Source of the DNA: Gemmatimonadota bacterium
GTDB taxonomy: Bacteria; Gemmatimonadota; Gemmatimonadetes; Longimicrobiales; Gaopeijiaceae
Assembly (NCBI GenBank): GCA_030827315.1
Contig: JAURER010000011.1
Coordinates: 1 to 64,000 of the forward strand
DNA length: 64,000 nt
Reading direction: 5' to 3'
The stretch's first letter is position 1. Every line of letters starts with the position of its first letter. A model generated the notes under the pieces. The model did no database searches and was not told the origin of the DNA. It was given only the letters and a program-made list of their open reading frames with translations. Below, in pieces: positions 54,201 to 63,091 of the stretch. A program made the translations under genes and the position numbers.

Positions 54201-54494
54201 CTCGGACGAGACCACGCGTCGATACCGGAGCAGCCGTTCCGTCCTCTCCGACCAGTCCGCTGGGGGCGCGCCGTGGAGTTCGATCTCCTCCGCGATCGCG
54301 CGATGCCGCTCGAGCCCATGCACCAGGGTCGCGACGAGGCCCTGCGCGATCGACTCCTCGACCCGGCTCCACGCCGCGAGGACGGGATCGTGGACCGCCG
54401 TCGCCGCGAGCTCACCGGGGCCCGGCGTGAGGGGCTTGCTCACCGGTCGGCTCTCCATCGGGGCGCGAGGGGTCCCGGACGGTGCGTCACTCAT
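51297..54494 (-). CDS. Large helical protein with degenerate P-loop NTPase domain, coupled to MscS
   Basis: A 1065-residue protein that I cannot assign to a named family. Residues about 1-680 are Ala/Arg/Leu-rich and predicted to be mostly helical. A STAND/AAA-like ATPase region starts near residue 730, with a Walker-A-like GRPGSGIT at 736-743 that has isoleucine in place of the usual lysine. A Walker-B-like CALDNLEHLYL lies near 805-820, with DN instead of DE. A C-terminal winged-helix-like region follows. The ATG at 54494 overlaps the MscS stop codon by 8 nt, so the two proteins are co-translated. A regulator or scaffold working with the channel is plausible, but ATP hydrolysis is doubtful. 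Confidence 0.7.
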   Translation of the reverse strand: MSDAPSGTPRAPMESRPVSKPLTPGPGELAATAVHDPVLAAWSRVEESIAQGLVATLVHGLERHRAIAEEIELHGAPPADWSERTERLLRYRRVVSSELLEPLLDVFEHAGPASHTASALADALAEATRRAAELPTVIDAPWQEGALAAVDTDTRTRRLGKAAARLVSSARRAGRTRPLPLRFVAARHLHAVVGPGIDEGFLPALGAWSEWITELERIWIEWSDEALPALIRAEVPRPALVDGPWRAAGEEASEEEDPWTLVRSAATTLTAALDEVVHAAPHTSLAEQGRAGAHRAGAMLEADLAVAGSFVLRGRDAPSALPRLRRSERALRSAHDAERAMVGRLKLYQGLLSLLAGATAVQQRLVLRVHERCLGDIDRLLDVAAKLDALHAQTDSDLERDDLLARIAQLETEARHALHPALEAIPASDAIVETLSAAADTGVETLVAIVRQAPGSITLRTDEARPRSARRRIELRPLAFQDLAGQAFDALRIERVRGSAQGVVLSIEEARADIEELDRVASFAFEAARRELAEGVDDDEPLDDASDTPEGRALALIREALRSMAESLRATRRSLFGHVRASQIQLATELATGSSRLFDHLSAGRVQARLLAARSRITRFRAWLNERWGPPVDHAYRHLARRVVWLRGLVAHLLRRGTAIVAGAPVHEEASARSMRELGNRTALSDRLPLVYQRLFSPEPLSDASLLAGREAQLTAARARWGRWRQEDGVPLIVQGRPGSGITSFIRVLIDSVKDIGGTSRYLSLDGRVRDEAELAVWLAGQLELPRVVTIDELARAIFAAPQGSLPDACALDNLEHLYLRVPNGTDLVERLLTLMAETEPRIFWIGGVTSSAWQIISASEPTAVSQIDVLELAPLGPAALRAAITTRHRRSGLPVSYVEPATGRKLLRHRLKRMRDPAAYQALLETDFFDQLTRTSAGHLGLALYQWLAAADFERSDGVWMDPPTRPDFSILESLSLAQNFTLKAFLEHRTLTIDEHDRIFRMPHHESYQIFESLGNRHLIEALPSKGVDLFSRSEVEERLRYRVRPVLVGAVTAHLRGRNIVH

Positions 54495-55755
54495 GGGAGC
54501 CGCCCTCCCCTTCGTTCGCGCTGCTGCTTCGTGCGCCCGTGTCGGCACGAGCCGTCGATCCGTGGCCGGGGGGGTGCAGACGCAGGTGGTTCTCCATGTG
54601 CTCGACGTTCAGGAGCCCCGCCTCGCGGAAGCCGGCGCGGGCCCGCTCGGTCACGTCGCTCTGGAACTGGAACTCGAGCCGCGGGTCGAGCACGTACGCT
54701 TTCACCCTGACGCGGGTCAGGAAGGTCTCCTCGAAGACATCGGCCACGAGCACGACGACCGGCTTCCTGAGGTAAACGAACTTCGAGCTGATCGCGGCAT
54801 TGAATGCGATCCGCTTCGCCGTCTCCTCGTCCGCCCATCCCGGCAGGTAGAGGTCGGTGACCACCTGGCAGTTCAGTTCGCCGGCGTTCGCATTGGCCAC
54901 CTGCTGATCCACGACCTGGGCGTTGGGGACGCTCACGAGGTTGTCGTCCGGCGTGACGATTCGGGTCGAGCGCAGTCCGATGGAGACGACTTCACCGTAC
55001 GTCCCTCCGATCGAGATCTTGTCCCCCACCTGGAAGGGCTGATCGAAGACCAGGATCATGCCCCCGAAGAGGTTCTTGAGCAGGTCCTGCGCCGCGAACC
55101 CGACGGCCACACCGAAAGCCGCGGTCGCGGCGATCAGGCTCTGCGCGTCGATGTTGAAGATGACCGCGACAATGAGGTAGGCAGCGAAGAGCCAGAGCAC
55201 GATCCGGACGATCGGCACCAGTCGCTTGTAGAAGAGACGCCGATTCGGGCTGCGCTCCGCGAGCGTGTCGAGGAGCCAGGCCATGGACGCGATCAGATAG
55301 TTGAACAGCACGACGGCCGCGATGGACCACGCGACGCCCACGCCGAAGCCGCGCACGCTCTCCCGGGCCTGACCGAGAACTTCGCCGGACCTGGGGCCTG
55401 CCTGGTCCGCGGCGTCTTCGCTCTCGCGGGTCGAGCCGGCGGAGGCCCGCTCGGCGGTCGCGGCGGCCAGCGAATCGAGCCGCCTGCTGATGCTCTCCTG
55501 CCCGGCGATCAGTCGGTCGATGCGCGCTTCGAGGGACTCCGAGTCGTCGGGCGGACTCTGGACGGCGTCGACGGCCGCGGCGCTGGACGCCACGGCGCCA
55601 GCGTCGGCGGTATCGGCCTGCGCCCGCGCCACGGGCCTGGCCGGCACCGAGTCCGATGTGGACGGGGATTCCTGACGCGCACGGTCCGCCAGAGATCCAC
55701 ACGCACCCACGGCGAGGAGCGCCGTGACACTGAAGAGGCGAAGTCTCGCCGACAT
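54487..55755 (-). CDS. MscS-family mechanosensitive ion channel
   Basis: A 422-residue small-conductance mechanosensitive channel. It is preceded by a signal-like N-terminus with lipobox-like VGAC and a low-complexity linker of about 120 residues. The channel core includes the pore helix region FGVAVGFAAQDLLKNLFGGMILVFDQPFQVGDKI, which is the MscS TM3 and beta-domain junction. A C-terminal region follows with VQVRVKAYV-like beta strands. It protects against hypo-osmotic shock. The start is the ATG at 55755; the TTG at 55809 would extend it into non-conserved sequence. Its 3' end overlaps the ATPase-like gene. Confidence 0.87.
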   Translation of the reverse strand: MSARLRLFSVTALLAVGACGSLADRARQESPSTSDSVPARPVARAQADTADAGAVASSAAAVDAVQSPPDDSESLEARIDRLIAGQESISRRLDSLAAATAERASAGSTRESEDAADQAGPRSGEVLGQARESVRGFGVGVAWSIAAVVLFNYLIASMAWLLDTLAERSPNRRLFYKRLVPIVRIVLWLFAAYLIVAVIFNIDAQSLIAATAAFGVAVGFAAQDLLKNLFGGMILVFDQPFQVGDKISIGGTYGEVVSIGLRSTRIVTPDDNLVSVPNAQVVDQQVANANAGELNCQVVTDLYLPGWADEETAKRIAFNAAISSKFVYLRKPVVVLVADVFEETFLTRVRVKAYVLDPRLEFQFQSDVTERARAGFREAGLLNVEHMENHLRLHPPGHGSTARADTGARSSSANEGEGGSHE

Positions 55756-56072
55756 CGGGGAGTGCTGCTCCGGGAACGAATGGCTCGCCTCGTCACGAGG
55801 TCTGTGCAAGGAAAGATCGCAGTTCGGCGCTGTGGCGAAAGCACACCCACCGCGGTGACGCGATCGAGCCGGATCTCGACGCCGTTGGCCATCACCAGGT
55901 ACTCAGCCCCGCCGCGCGTCACGATGTCCCGGATCGAACCCCGGGTCACGTGCGGGGCGCCGCCCGCCGAGACGAAGTCCACGCGCACGACGTCACGCTT
56001 CACCGCGGCCGCTTCGAGGCGGTCGTGGAGCGAGCAGGAGACGGGGCGGCAGGGGTCCGGGGGAGTAGCCAT
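55509..56072 (-). CDS. Rof-like (Rho-binding antiterminator family) protein without its own stop
   Basis: The first ~77 codons from the ATG at 56072 encode a Rof-like domain: CRPVSCSLHDRLEAA, then RDIVTRGGAEYLVMANGVEIRLDRVTAV. These match the E. coli Rof pattern of PINCDDYDNLE and EYL...RLDKI. An AGGAGG element sits about 11 nt upstream. After the domain the frame shows no stop until 55509, running 246 nt into the MscS gene out of phase, where it becomes an Arg/Ser-rich shadow sequence. A frameshift near 55840 would end the protein within 20 codons, so the C-terminus is likely wrong or the gene is damaged. Rof inhibits the Rho termination factor. Confidence 0.5.
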   Translation of the reverse strand: MATPPDPCRPVSCSLHDRLEAAAVKRDVVRVDFVSAGGAPHVTRGSIRDIVTRGGAEYLVMANGVEIRLDRVTAVGVLSPQRRTAIFPCTDLVTRRAIRSRSSTPRCRRDFASSVSRRSSPWVRVDLWRTVRVRNPRPHRTRCRPGPWRGRRPIPPTLAPWRPAPRPSTPSRVRPTTRSPSKRASTD

Positions 56073-56402
56073 GACCCACCATACCTCCTGCGGTGATGCC
56101 GGGGGAGGTGAACGTCCCGACGCGCGAGCGGTTATCGTATGGGTGGCAGGGAGTGAGCCGTACCGGGGCTTCCCGGCAGCGCATGCCGGACCCGGCCGAG
56201 AGCCCGATTCCGAGGATGCCGTGAACCGTGCGATCCGTTCCGCGCCCATGAACCGACCCGCCGGGCGGGCGTCTGCGCAGTCGCGACCGAGGTCACTCCG
56301 TGCCTGGCGTGTCCCGTGGAGCGTGGGAGGTCGCCGTGCCTCGACCGACCGCCGGTGTGCGTCCGGTCGTTCTGCGGCGAGCGCCGGGGCGGGGGTGCCA
56401 CC
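56073..56402. other. 330-nt divergent intergenic region
   Basis: Between the Rof-like gene (-) and the P-type ATPase gene (+). It contains the Rof ribosome-binding site at its left edge and no supported ORF. A TTATCGTAT string near 56131 could be a -10-like element, but no matching -35 was found. Confidence 0.4.
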
Positions 56403-59087
56403 GTGAGCTGGCACACGCTGACTCCGGAGCAGACGCTCGCGCTCATCGATTCGCACGAGCCCGGGCTGTCTTCCACGGAGGCGCAGCGGCGGCTCGGTCG
56501 CTTTGGGCTCAATCGTCTCGAGCGGGTCGAGCCGGTGCGCGGGTGGAAGATCCTCTTCGATCAGTTCCGGAGCGTGGTCGTGCTCCTCCTGTTCGGTGCG
56601 GTGCTCGTGGCCCTGGCCTTGGGCGACGGGCTCGAAGCCATCGCGATCGGCGTCGTGCTCTTCATCAACACCTCCATCGGATTCGGGGTGGAGTTCCGGG
56701 CGCGTCGGGCCATGGACGCGCTCCTGCGCTACGAGGTGCCGTTCGCGAAGGTCGTTCGTGACGGTCAGGCGCAGTCGGTCCCCTCGGACCTCCTCGTCCC
56801 CGGCGACATCGTCCTTCTCGAGGAAGGCGACGCCGTACCGGCGGATGCGCGTCTGATCGAAGCGACCGGTCTTCGCACGGTCGAGGCTCCGCTGACGGGT
56901 GAGTCGGTGCCCGTCGACAAGGACCCGAGCCCCCTGCCGGATCCCGAGACCGTACTGGCCGAGCGTACGTCGATGCTCTACACGGGCACCGAGGTCGTCG
57001 CGGGCCGGGCTCGGGCCGTGGTGGTGCACACCGGGGAGGAGACGGAGCTCGGCCGGATCGGGACGCTCATCGCCGGCGTGGAGCCGGGACGGACACCGCT
57101 CGAGGTTCGCCTCGACGCTCTCGGGCGTCGTCTGGTGTGGCTCGCCCTGGGCGTGGCCGCGGTGGTCACCGGGCTCGGGGTCGTGCGCGGGGCCCCGCTC
57201 GGTCTCATGATCGAGACGGGCCTCGCGCTCGCGATCGCGGCCGTGCCCGAGGGGCTCCCCGCGGTGGCGACGATCGCGCTCGCCGTCGGGCTTCGCCGCA
57301 TGGCCCGGCGCCACGCCCTCGTCAGGCGCCTCGTCGCCGTCGAGGCACTCGGCGGGACCACGGTCGTGTGCACGGACAAGACGGGAACGCTCACCGCCGG
57401 GCGGATGACGGCCGTCGAGATCGCCGTCGGCGGTCGCGCGTTCGTGGTGACGGGGGAAGGATACGGGGTCACGGGGTCGTTCCTCGAGCGCCGCGCCGGT
57501 GCCCCGGCGGCGGACGTGGGCGATCGCGCGGTGCAGCCCTCGGAGGCTCCCTCTCTCGTCCGGCTGCTCGAGGCCTGTGCCCTGACGAGCCGCGCCTCGC
57601 TCACCCCCGAGGGGGACCTCCCGGTCGGCGACCCGACGGACGCGGCGCTCGCGGTCGTCGCGATGAAGGGCGGCCTCGACCCCGACGGGCTGCGCACGAG
57701 GTTCCCCACGGTAGACGAGATCCCGTTCAGCAGTCACCGGCGGTCGAGCGCTTCGATCCACGACGTCGAGGGACGCCGCGTCCGGTACGTGAAAGGGGAC
57801 CCTGGCGTCGTGCTGGATCAGTCGGCTGCCTGGATGTCCGAAGCCGGCGAGCGCCCTCTGACGCCAGACGACCGGAAACGGCTCGCCCGGCAGAACGAAG
57901 AGATGGCCGCCCGAGGGCTGCGGGTCATCGCCGTCGCCGGCGGCTCCGATGACGCCCCGGACAGACTCACGATGCTCGGACTCGTCGGCATCCTCGATCC
58001 GCCCGCGGAGGGGGTGGAGGAGACGCTCGAGGTCCTTCGCCGGGCCGGCATCCGGACCGTGATGGTCACCGGCGATCAACAGGCCACGGCGGAGGCGATC
58101 GCGCGGCGGCTCGGTTCGGTCCGGGAGGGTGACACGACGCTCGACGGTCGTGACCTCGCCCGACTGTCGGATGCCGACCTGACGGCGCGCGTCGACGGGG
58201 TCGGGGTCATGAGTCGCGTCAGCCCGGAAGACAAGGTGCGCATCGTATCGGCCCTGCAGCATCGTGGGCAGATCGTGGCGATGATCGGCGACGGCGTGAA
58301 CGACGCGGCCGCGCTCAAGAAGGCCGACATCGGGGTCGCCATGGGCGTGCGGGGCACGGACGTCGCGAAGCAGACTGCCGCGATGGTCCTGACCGACGAC
58401 CGCTTCCAGACGATCGGCGTCGCCGTGGAGGAAGGCCGTGTCATCTACGACAACATCCGGAAGTTCGTCTACTACCTGTTCAGTTGTAATGTCGCCGAGG
58501 TGCTGGTGTTGCTCGGCGCCAGCGTCGCCGGGATGCCCGTACCGCTCCTGCCGCTGCAGATCCTCTGGCTCAACCTCGTCACGGACACCTTCCCGGCGCT
58601 CGCGCTCGCCCTCGAGCCGGCGGAGCCGGGGATCATGGAACGGACGCCCCGTCGCCCGGACGAGACCATCCTGTCGAGGCGCTTCGCCCGCTCCGTGGGG
58701 TTCTTCGCCCTTCTCATCACGCTCTCGACGCTGGCGGCCTACGGGTGGGGGCTGCGCTCGGGGGGTCCGGAGCGGGCCATCACGATCGCGTTCATGACGC
58801 TCGCGATCGCACAGCTCTTCCACCTGGGCAACGCACGGAGCCGGGGACCCGTACTCCATCCTTCCCGCGCCTTCGCGAACCGGTGGGCTCTGGCCGCGGT
58901 GCCCCTCGTGATCGGACTCCAGCTGCTGGCGGTCTACTGGCAGCCCCTCGCCCGGGTGCTGCGCACGGAACCACTCGACCCGTGGGACTGGGTCGTCGTC
59001 GCTTCCTTCTCCGTCGTGCCGGCGGTCGTCGGGCAGGTGCTCAACGTGGTCCGCGGGCGCCGGCGCCCGTCGTCGGACGGTCCCTGA
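56403..59087 (+). CDS. Cation-translocating P-type ATPase (Ca2+/P2A type)
   Basis: An 894-residue P-type ATPase. The actuator domain has TGES (165-168). The M4 helix carries VPEGLPAV (PEGL at 282-285, typical of Ca2+ and related pumps), and the phosphorylation site is Asp325 in DKTGTLT. The hinge is GDGVNDAAALKKADIGVAMG. Ten membrane helices are expected, with the C-terminal six in the last 250 residues. It probably exports Ca2+ or another divalent cation. The GTG at 56403 begins the family-like N-terminus (WHTLTPEQTLALI); a longer upstream frame is unsupported. Confidence 0.92.
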   Translation: MSWHTLTPEQTLALIDSHEPGLSSTEAQRRLGRFGLNRLERVEPVRGWKILFDQFRSVVVLLLFGAVLVALALGDGLEAIAIGVVLFINTSIGFGVEFRARRAMDALLRYEVPFAKVVRDGQAQSVPSDLLVPGDIVLLEEGDAVPADARLIEATGLRTVEAPLTGESVPVDKDPSPLPDPETVLAERTSMLYTGTEVVAGRARAVVVHTGEETELGRIGTLIAGVEPGRTPLEVRLDALGRRLVWLALGVAAVVTGLGVVRGAPLGLMIETGLALAIAAVPEGLPAVATIALAVGLRRMARRHALVRRLVAVEALGGTTVVCTDKTGTLTAGRMTAVEIAVGGRAFVVTGEGYGVTGSFLERRAGAPAADVGDRAVQPSEAPSLVRLLEACALTSRASLTPEGDLPVGDPTDAALAVVAMKGGLDPDGLRTRFPTVDEIPFSSHRRSSASIHDVEGRRVRYVKGDPGVVLDQSAAWMSEAGERPLTPDDRKRLARQNEEMAARGLRVIAVAGGSDDAPDRLTMLGLVGILDPPAEGVEETLEVLRRAGIRTVMVTGDQQATAEAIARRLGSVREGDTTLDGRDLARLSDADLTARVDGVGVMSRVSPEDKVRIVSALQHRGQIVAMIGDGVNDAAALKKADIGVAMGVRGTDVAKQTAAMVLTDDRFQTIGVAVEEGRVIYDNIRKFVYYLFSCNVAEVLVLLGASVAGMPVPLLPLQILWLNLVTDTFPALALALEPAEPGIMERTPRRPDETILSRRFARSVGFFALLITLSTLAAYGWGLRSGGPERAITIAFMTLAIAQLFHLGNARSRGPVLHPSRAFANRWALAAVPLVIGLQLLAVYWQPLARVLRTEPLDPWDWVVVASFSVVPAVVGQVLNVVRGRRRPSSDGP

Positions 59088-59146
59088 CGTCGGGGCGCCC
59101 GGGAGAGCGAGCGGTTCGCGGGCGTCGCGCGGTTCACGTGCGCTCG

Positions 59147-60355
59147 TCAGGTGAGGCGGCCAATGGCCCGGGCCGCGATCTCCTCCCCGATCGCGAGCGA
59201 TGCCGTGGCCGCGGGACTCGGCGCGTTCACCGCGTGCACCGCGCCCGGGCCTTCGACCCAGAGAAAATCGTGCACGAAATCCCCCGAGGGGAGAACCGCC
59301 TGCGCCCGGACGCCGGCGCCACCGGAGACGAGGTCCTCGGCGCGAACCTCGGGGACCAGACGCTGTAGGGCCGCCACGAAGCGACGTCGGCTTACGGACT
59401 GTGCCAGTTCCCGCGTGACCATGCGCCGGTGCCGCGCGGTGAACCGCCAGAGCCCGGGGAAGGTGACCGCGTCGGCCATGTCGCGCACGTCCAGCGTGGT
59501 GAGGTGGTATCCCTCGCGGGCGAAGGCGAGGACCGCGTTGGGGCCCGCGTCCACGCCGCCTCCCACCCTCCTCGTGAAGTGCACGCCGAGGAAGGGGAAG
59601 CCCGGTTCCGGCAGGGGATAGACGAGATGGCGCACGAGGTGCTCCCTGTCCGGGCGGAGCCGGTGGTATTCGCCCCGGAACGGGACGATCCGTACGGGCG
59701 TGCGGCCGCCGGCGAGCGTGACGATACGGTCCGAGTGAAGGCCCGCGCAGTTCACGAGGACGCGGCTTCCGAAGTCCCCGCCGGTGGTGACGACCTGCCA
59801 TCGGTTCTTCGCCCGGTGGAGCGAGCGGACCTCGGCGCCGCATACCACCTCACCGCCTGCGGCACCGATCTCCCGCTCGAGCACACGACACACCGCACCG
59901 TAATCTGCGATCCCCTCCTCCGGCACCAGGATCGCGGCGGCGCACCGTACGTGCGGCTCGATCTCCTGAGCCTCGGCCCCGGAGAGTCGGCGCAGTCCTT
60001 CAAGCCCGTTGGACCGCCCGCGCTCGAGCATCGCGTCGAGCCGTGGCAGCTCCTCGGACCGCGATGCGACCACGAGCTTGCCGCAGATCTCGTGCGCGAT
60101 TCCGTGATGCAGGCAGAACTCCGTCATGCGACGGATTCCCGTGCGGGCGAGTCTCGCCTTGGCGGAGCCCGGCGTGTACTGGAGGCCGGCGTGCAGCACG
60201 CCGCTGTTGTGGGTGCTCTGGTGCTGGGCGACCGCCTGCTCCTTCTCGAGCACGCGCACCGTTCCGGCGTTCCTCTTCAGCAGGGCATGCGCCGTCGCCA
60301 GCCCGACGATGCCGCCGCCGATGACGGTGAAGTCCACGTCGGGGGCGCCGGTCAC
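59147..60355 (-). CDS. lhgO: L-2-hydroxyglutarate oxidase
   Basis: A 402-residue FAD-dependent oxidase of the LhgO/L2HGDH group, which oxidises L-2-hydroxyglutarate to 2-oxoglutarate. The FAD motif [16 protein letters not shown] starts at residue 11. The family's [21 protein letters not shown] segment (with flavin-linking residues) and [25 protein letters not shown] are present, ending with [15 protein letters not shown]. The GTG at 60355 overlaps the stop of the upstream M24 peptidase gene (GTGA), so it is translationally coupled to that unrelated enzyme. The family could also include other 2-hydroxyacid oxidases. Confidence 0.9.
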   Translation of the reverse strand: MTGAPDVDFTVIGGGIVGLATAHALLKRNAGTVRVLEKEQAVAQHQSTHNSGVLHAGLQYTPGSAKARLARTGIRRMTEFCLHHGIAHEICGKLVVASRSEELPRLDAMLERGRSNGLEGLRRLSGAEAQEIEPHVRCAAAILVPEEGIADYGAVCRVLEREIGAAGGEVVCGAEVRSLHRAKNRWQVVTTGGDFGSRVLVNCAGLHSDRIVTLAGGRTPVRIVPFRGEYHRLRPDREHLVRHLVYPLPEPGFPFLGVHFTRRVGGGVDAGPNAVLAFAREGYHLTTLDVRDMADAVTFPGLWRFTARHRRMVTRELAQSVSRRRFVAALQRLVPEVRAEDLVSGGAGVRAQAVLPSGDFVHDFLWVEGPGAVHAVNAPSPAATASLAIGEEIAARAIGRLT

Positions 60356-61707
60356 GGCGAGCCGACCAGGTAGAGGGCGTCCTGACGCGGCCGGAAGAAC
60401 CGCCAGCCGTCCGCCGTCAGGTGCGCGGGGTCTTCCTGCATGATGAACACCTCCTGACCCTCCCACTCGGGCACCGGGGTTCGCGTGTTCAGCTCGATCG
60501 AGATGTACGCACCCTCCACGAGCACCTGCGCCGCCGCCTCGCCGTTTCCGGAGCTTCGGAAGTCGATGCTCGGACCCAGGCCGTGTCCGTGGTTGCCCAG
60601 GGGATGGGAGTACACCTGCGCCGTGATGCCCCGCTCGTCCATGTCCGCCATCGTCATCGCGTAGACCTCGCCCACCGTGCGGCCCGGCCGCGAGGCCCGC
60701 AGCATGAGCGCGTCCTGCAGCGCGTGCGTGTTCGCGAGTGCGTCGACGAGACCGGCCGGTGCCTCGGTCTCTCCCGGCAACAGGAGGTAGGCCATCTTCT
60801 GCCAGTCGCTGTCGAGGCCCATGTACGAGATCCCGAAGTCCACGTGAACCAGATCGCCGGGCTCGAGCACGGTCCCCTCGGGGGCGATCGCCAGGAAGCC
60901 ACGTGACCCGACCTGCTCCATCCCCCGCCGCTGTACCCGGAGGTCGGGCTGGAACCAGGTGGTCACGCCGGCATCCCACATCGCGTCGTACATGAAGCGC
61001 CGCACGTCGGCGACCGTCGTGGTCCCCGGCCGGATGACCTCGGAGGAGAGGGCCCGGCGCGTGATGTCCTCCGTGAGTGCCACGAGCCGCTCGTAATGCT
61101 CGAACTCCTCGGGAATGCGCGTGGCCAGGTACTCGACGATGAGGGGTTCGGCCGAGACGAACCGGGTCCGTGCCTCGGGGCCCATCGCGTCGGCGAGGAA
61201 GCCCCAGCTGTCGTGCGTCAGCGAGCGGGTCATTCCGCGCCGTCCCCCGGTACCGAGGCCGATCGCCTCGGGGCGGTACTCCTCCCAGAGCCCCCGGAGC
61301 ACCTCCTCGGCGGGGGCCGGGTCGACGGGCGACTCGAAGAAGCGCGCCACGTTCTCCTCCCAGTACCCGGTCGCGGCGACCCTGCGGAGTCCCTGCTCGC
61401 CTGCGTCCACGAAGACGAAGATGTCGCGCCGGCCGGTGTAGGGGCGGGCCGGCGCGACGTACTCCGTGAGCGGGTCGTCGTGGAATTCCTCGTTCACGAC
61501 GATCCACATGTCGATGTCGTGGCGCCGCATCATCGGGAGGAGCATCTCGTGCCGCTTCACGAGCCATTGGTCGCGGACGTCCATCTGTTCGGACCAGGTC
61601 AGGAGGGCGAGCCGCTCGGTCCCGGCCTCCTCCCGGGGCTGGGCGGCGCCGGTGCAGCCGAGCAGGGTCAGCGTGGGCAGAAGGAGGGCGACGGACAGAG
61701 GTCTCAT
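60352..61707 (-). CDS. M24-family Xaa-Pro peptidase lipoprotein
   Basis: A 451-residue lipoprotein (signal ending LLGC) of the M24 metallopeptidase family. A creatinase-like N-terminal domain (residues about 45-225) precedes the catalytic domain with the metal ligands [20 protein letters not shown] (two Asp), GNHGHGLG (His), ISIELNTRT (Glu) and IMQEDPAHL (Glu). One ligand position differs slightly from classical prolidases, but the set appears complete. It starts the operon with lhgO, whose GTG overlaps its stop. It resembles the M24 peptidase at 46598-47890 in architecture but is a distinct gene. Confidence 0.88.
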   Translation of the reverse strand: MRPLSVALLLPTLTLLGCTGAAQPREEAGTERLALLTWSEQMDVRDQWLVKRHEMLLPMMRRHDIDMWIVVNEEFHDDPLTEYVAPARPYTGRRDIFVFVDAGEQGLRRVAATGYWEENVARFFESPVDPAPAEEVLRGLWEEYRPEAIGLGTGGRRGMTRSLTHDSWGFLADAMGPEARTRFVSAEPLIVEYLATRIPEEFEHYERLVALTEDITRRALSSEVIRPGTTTVADVRRFMYDAMWDAGVTTWFQPDLRVQRRGMEQVGSRGFLAIAPEGTVLEPGDLVHVDFGISYMGLDSDWQKMAYLLLPGETEAPAGLVDALANTHALQDALMLRASRPGRTVGEVYAMTMADMDERGITAQVYSHPLGNHGHGLGPSIDFRSSGNGEAAAQVLVEGAYISIELNTRTPVPEWEGQEVFIMQEDPAHLTADGWRFFRPRQDALYLVGSP

Positions 61708-61859
61708 GTCCTAGGGCCGCGGGTTCGGGAAGGGGGTTCGGGACGCGGAATCGGCCGGCTTCCGTGGTCGGCCGCAAGGCCGCGACCTCTGGCCGGTCGC
61801 CGTCCACCGGCGCACATTGGCGGCCTGACCGTCTCTGCCCCGTCCGACCCGAGGTTCCG

Positions 61860-63029
61860 ATGGATCTGCTCCTGCGCTCCGTTCTTCCGACTTCACGACT
61901 CCTCCGCCCGGCCCTCGTCGCCGTGGTGGCGCTCGTCACCCTCGGCGTCCTGCCCGCCGCGGCGCAGCGAGGCACTTCCGGCCCGCCCGAGCACGCGAAC
62001 CAGAAGCCGGTGAATCACCTCCCGAACCCCTACGAGACGGTGCGCGACTGGGGTACCCTGCCGGACGGGAGGAGCTGGGGCTCGGTGAGTGCGGTGAACA
62101 TCGACGTGGACGGCATCCACGTGTGGGCCGGCGACCGATGCGGAACGAACTCCTGCGCGGAGTCGAACGTCGACCCGATCGTGAAGCTCGATCCGGACGG
62201 AAACGTGGTCATGGCGTTCGGGGCCGGGCTCATCACGTGGCCTCACGGAATGGACGTGGACGCCGAAGGCAACGTGTGGGTCGCGGATGCGCGCTCTCCG
62301 AACGCGCAGGAGCTCGAGCGCACACCGAACGCACCCCGGAACGGCCACGTCGTCCGGAAGTTCAGCCCGACGGGCGAGCTGCTGCTGACCATCGGCGTGC
62401 CGGGCGAAGCCGGTGAGCCGCCCCGGCGTCTCAACGCCCCCAACGACGTCCACGTGGCGCCGGACGGGAGCATCTTCGTGGCCGAGACCCACCCGTCGCA
62501 GTACGTCGACGACCCGGCCCATGCCGACGCGGTGAGCCGGATCCACAAGTACGCGCCGGACGGTACCTTCCTCATGAGCTTCGGCTCCTGGGGGTACGCG
62601 GACGGCCAGTTCCGTTCCCCGCACTCGCTGGCCATGGACTCCCGCGGCCGCCTCTTCGTCGCGGACCGGGGGAACCGCCGTATCCAGATCTTCGATCAGG
62701 ACGGGAACCATCTGGACACGTGGTATCAGTTCAGCCGCATCTCGGGGCTCTTCATCGACGAGAACGACGTGCTCTACGCGATCGACTCCGAGTCCGACCC
62801 CAACTACAACCCGGGCGGGTGGCGGAAGGGACTCCGCGTCGGCAGCGCGTCCACCGGCGAGGTCTGGTACTTCGTGCCGGAGCACATGTCCGAGCGCGCC
62901 TCGGGAATGGGCGGCTACGGGTCGATGGGAGAGGGCGTGACCGTCGATCGCGACGGCAATGTCTACGCCGGCGAGGTCGGCCCGGTCCAGGGGATGACGA
63001 AGTTCATCCCCCGGCTGGTCCGCAGGTAG
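61860..63029 (+). CDS. Secreted NHL-repeat six-bladed propeller protein
   Basis: A 389-residue exported protein. The ATG at 61860 has a CGAGG element and begins a signal peptide ending in PAAAQ. NHL repeats form the rest: SVSAVNIDVDGIHVWAGDR, ITWPHGMDVDAEGNVWVADA, NAPNDVHVAPDGSIFVAET, RSPHSLAMDSRGRLFVADRG and GVTVDRDGNVYAGEVG. Such peptidyl-glycine-monooxygenase-like propellers have no conserved enzymatic role in bacteria and are often extracellular binding proteins. The sirtuin gene follows 62 nt downstream on the same strand. Confidence 0.85.
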   Translation: MDLLLRSVLPTSRLLRPALVAVVALVTLGVLPAAAQRGTSGPPEHANQKPVNHLPNPYETVRDWGTLPDGRSWGSVSAVNIDVDGIHVWAGDRCGTNSCAESNVDPIVKLDPDGNVVMAFGAGLITWPHGMDVDAEGNVWVADARSPNAQELERTPNAPRNGHVVRKFSPTGELLLTIGVPGEAGEPPRRLNAPNDVHVAPDGSIFVAETHPSQYVDDPAHADAVSRIHKYAPDGTFLMSFGSWGYADGQFRSPHSLAMDSRGRLFVADRGNRRIQIFDQDGNHLDTWYQFSRISGLFIDENDVLYAIDSESDPNYNPGGWRKGLRVGSASTGEVWYFVPEHMSERASGMGGYGSMGEGVTVDRDGNVYAGEVGPVQGMTKFIPRLVRR

Positions 63030-63091
63030 CCGGCCGCCGAGCACCGACCGCGCTCTCCTTCGGCTGCACGGCTGGCGACCAGGGAACGATC

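Noticed and set aside
55509-59843. 1444-residue minus-strand ORF covering the P-type ATPase
   Set aside because: Only its last part, the Rof-like stretch from 56072 on, looks like protein; the rest is Arg/Pro/Gly-rich antisense shadow of the P-type ATPase and neighbouring genes.
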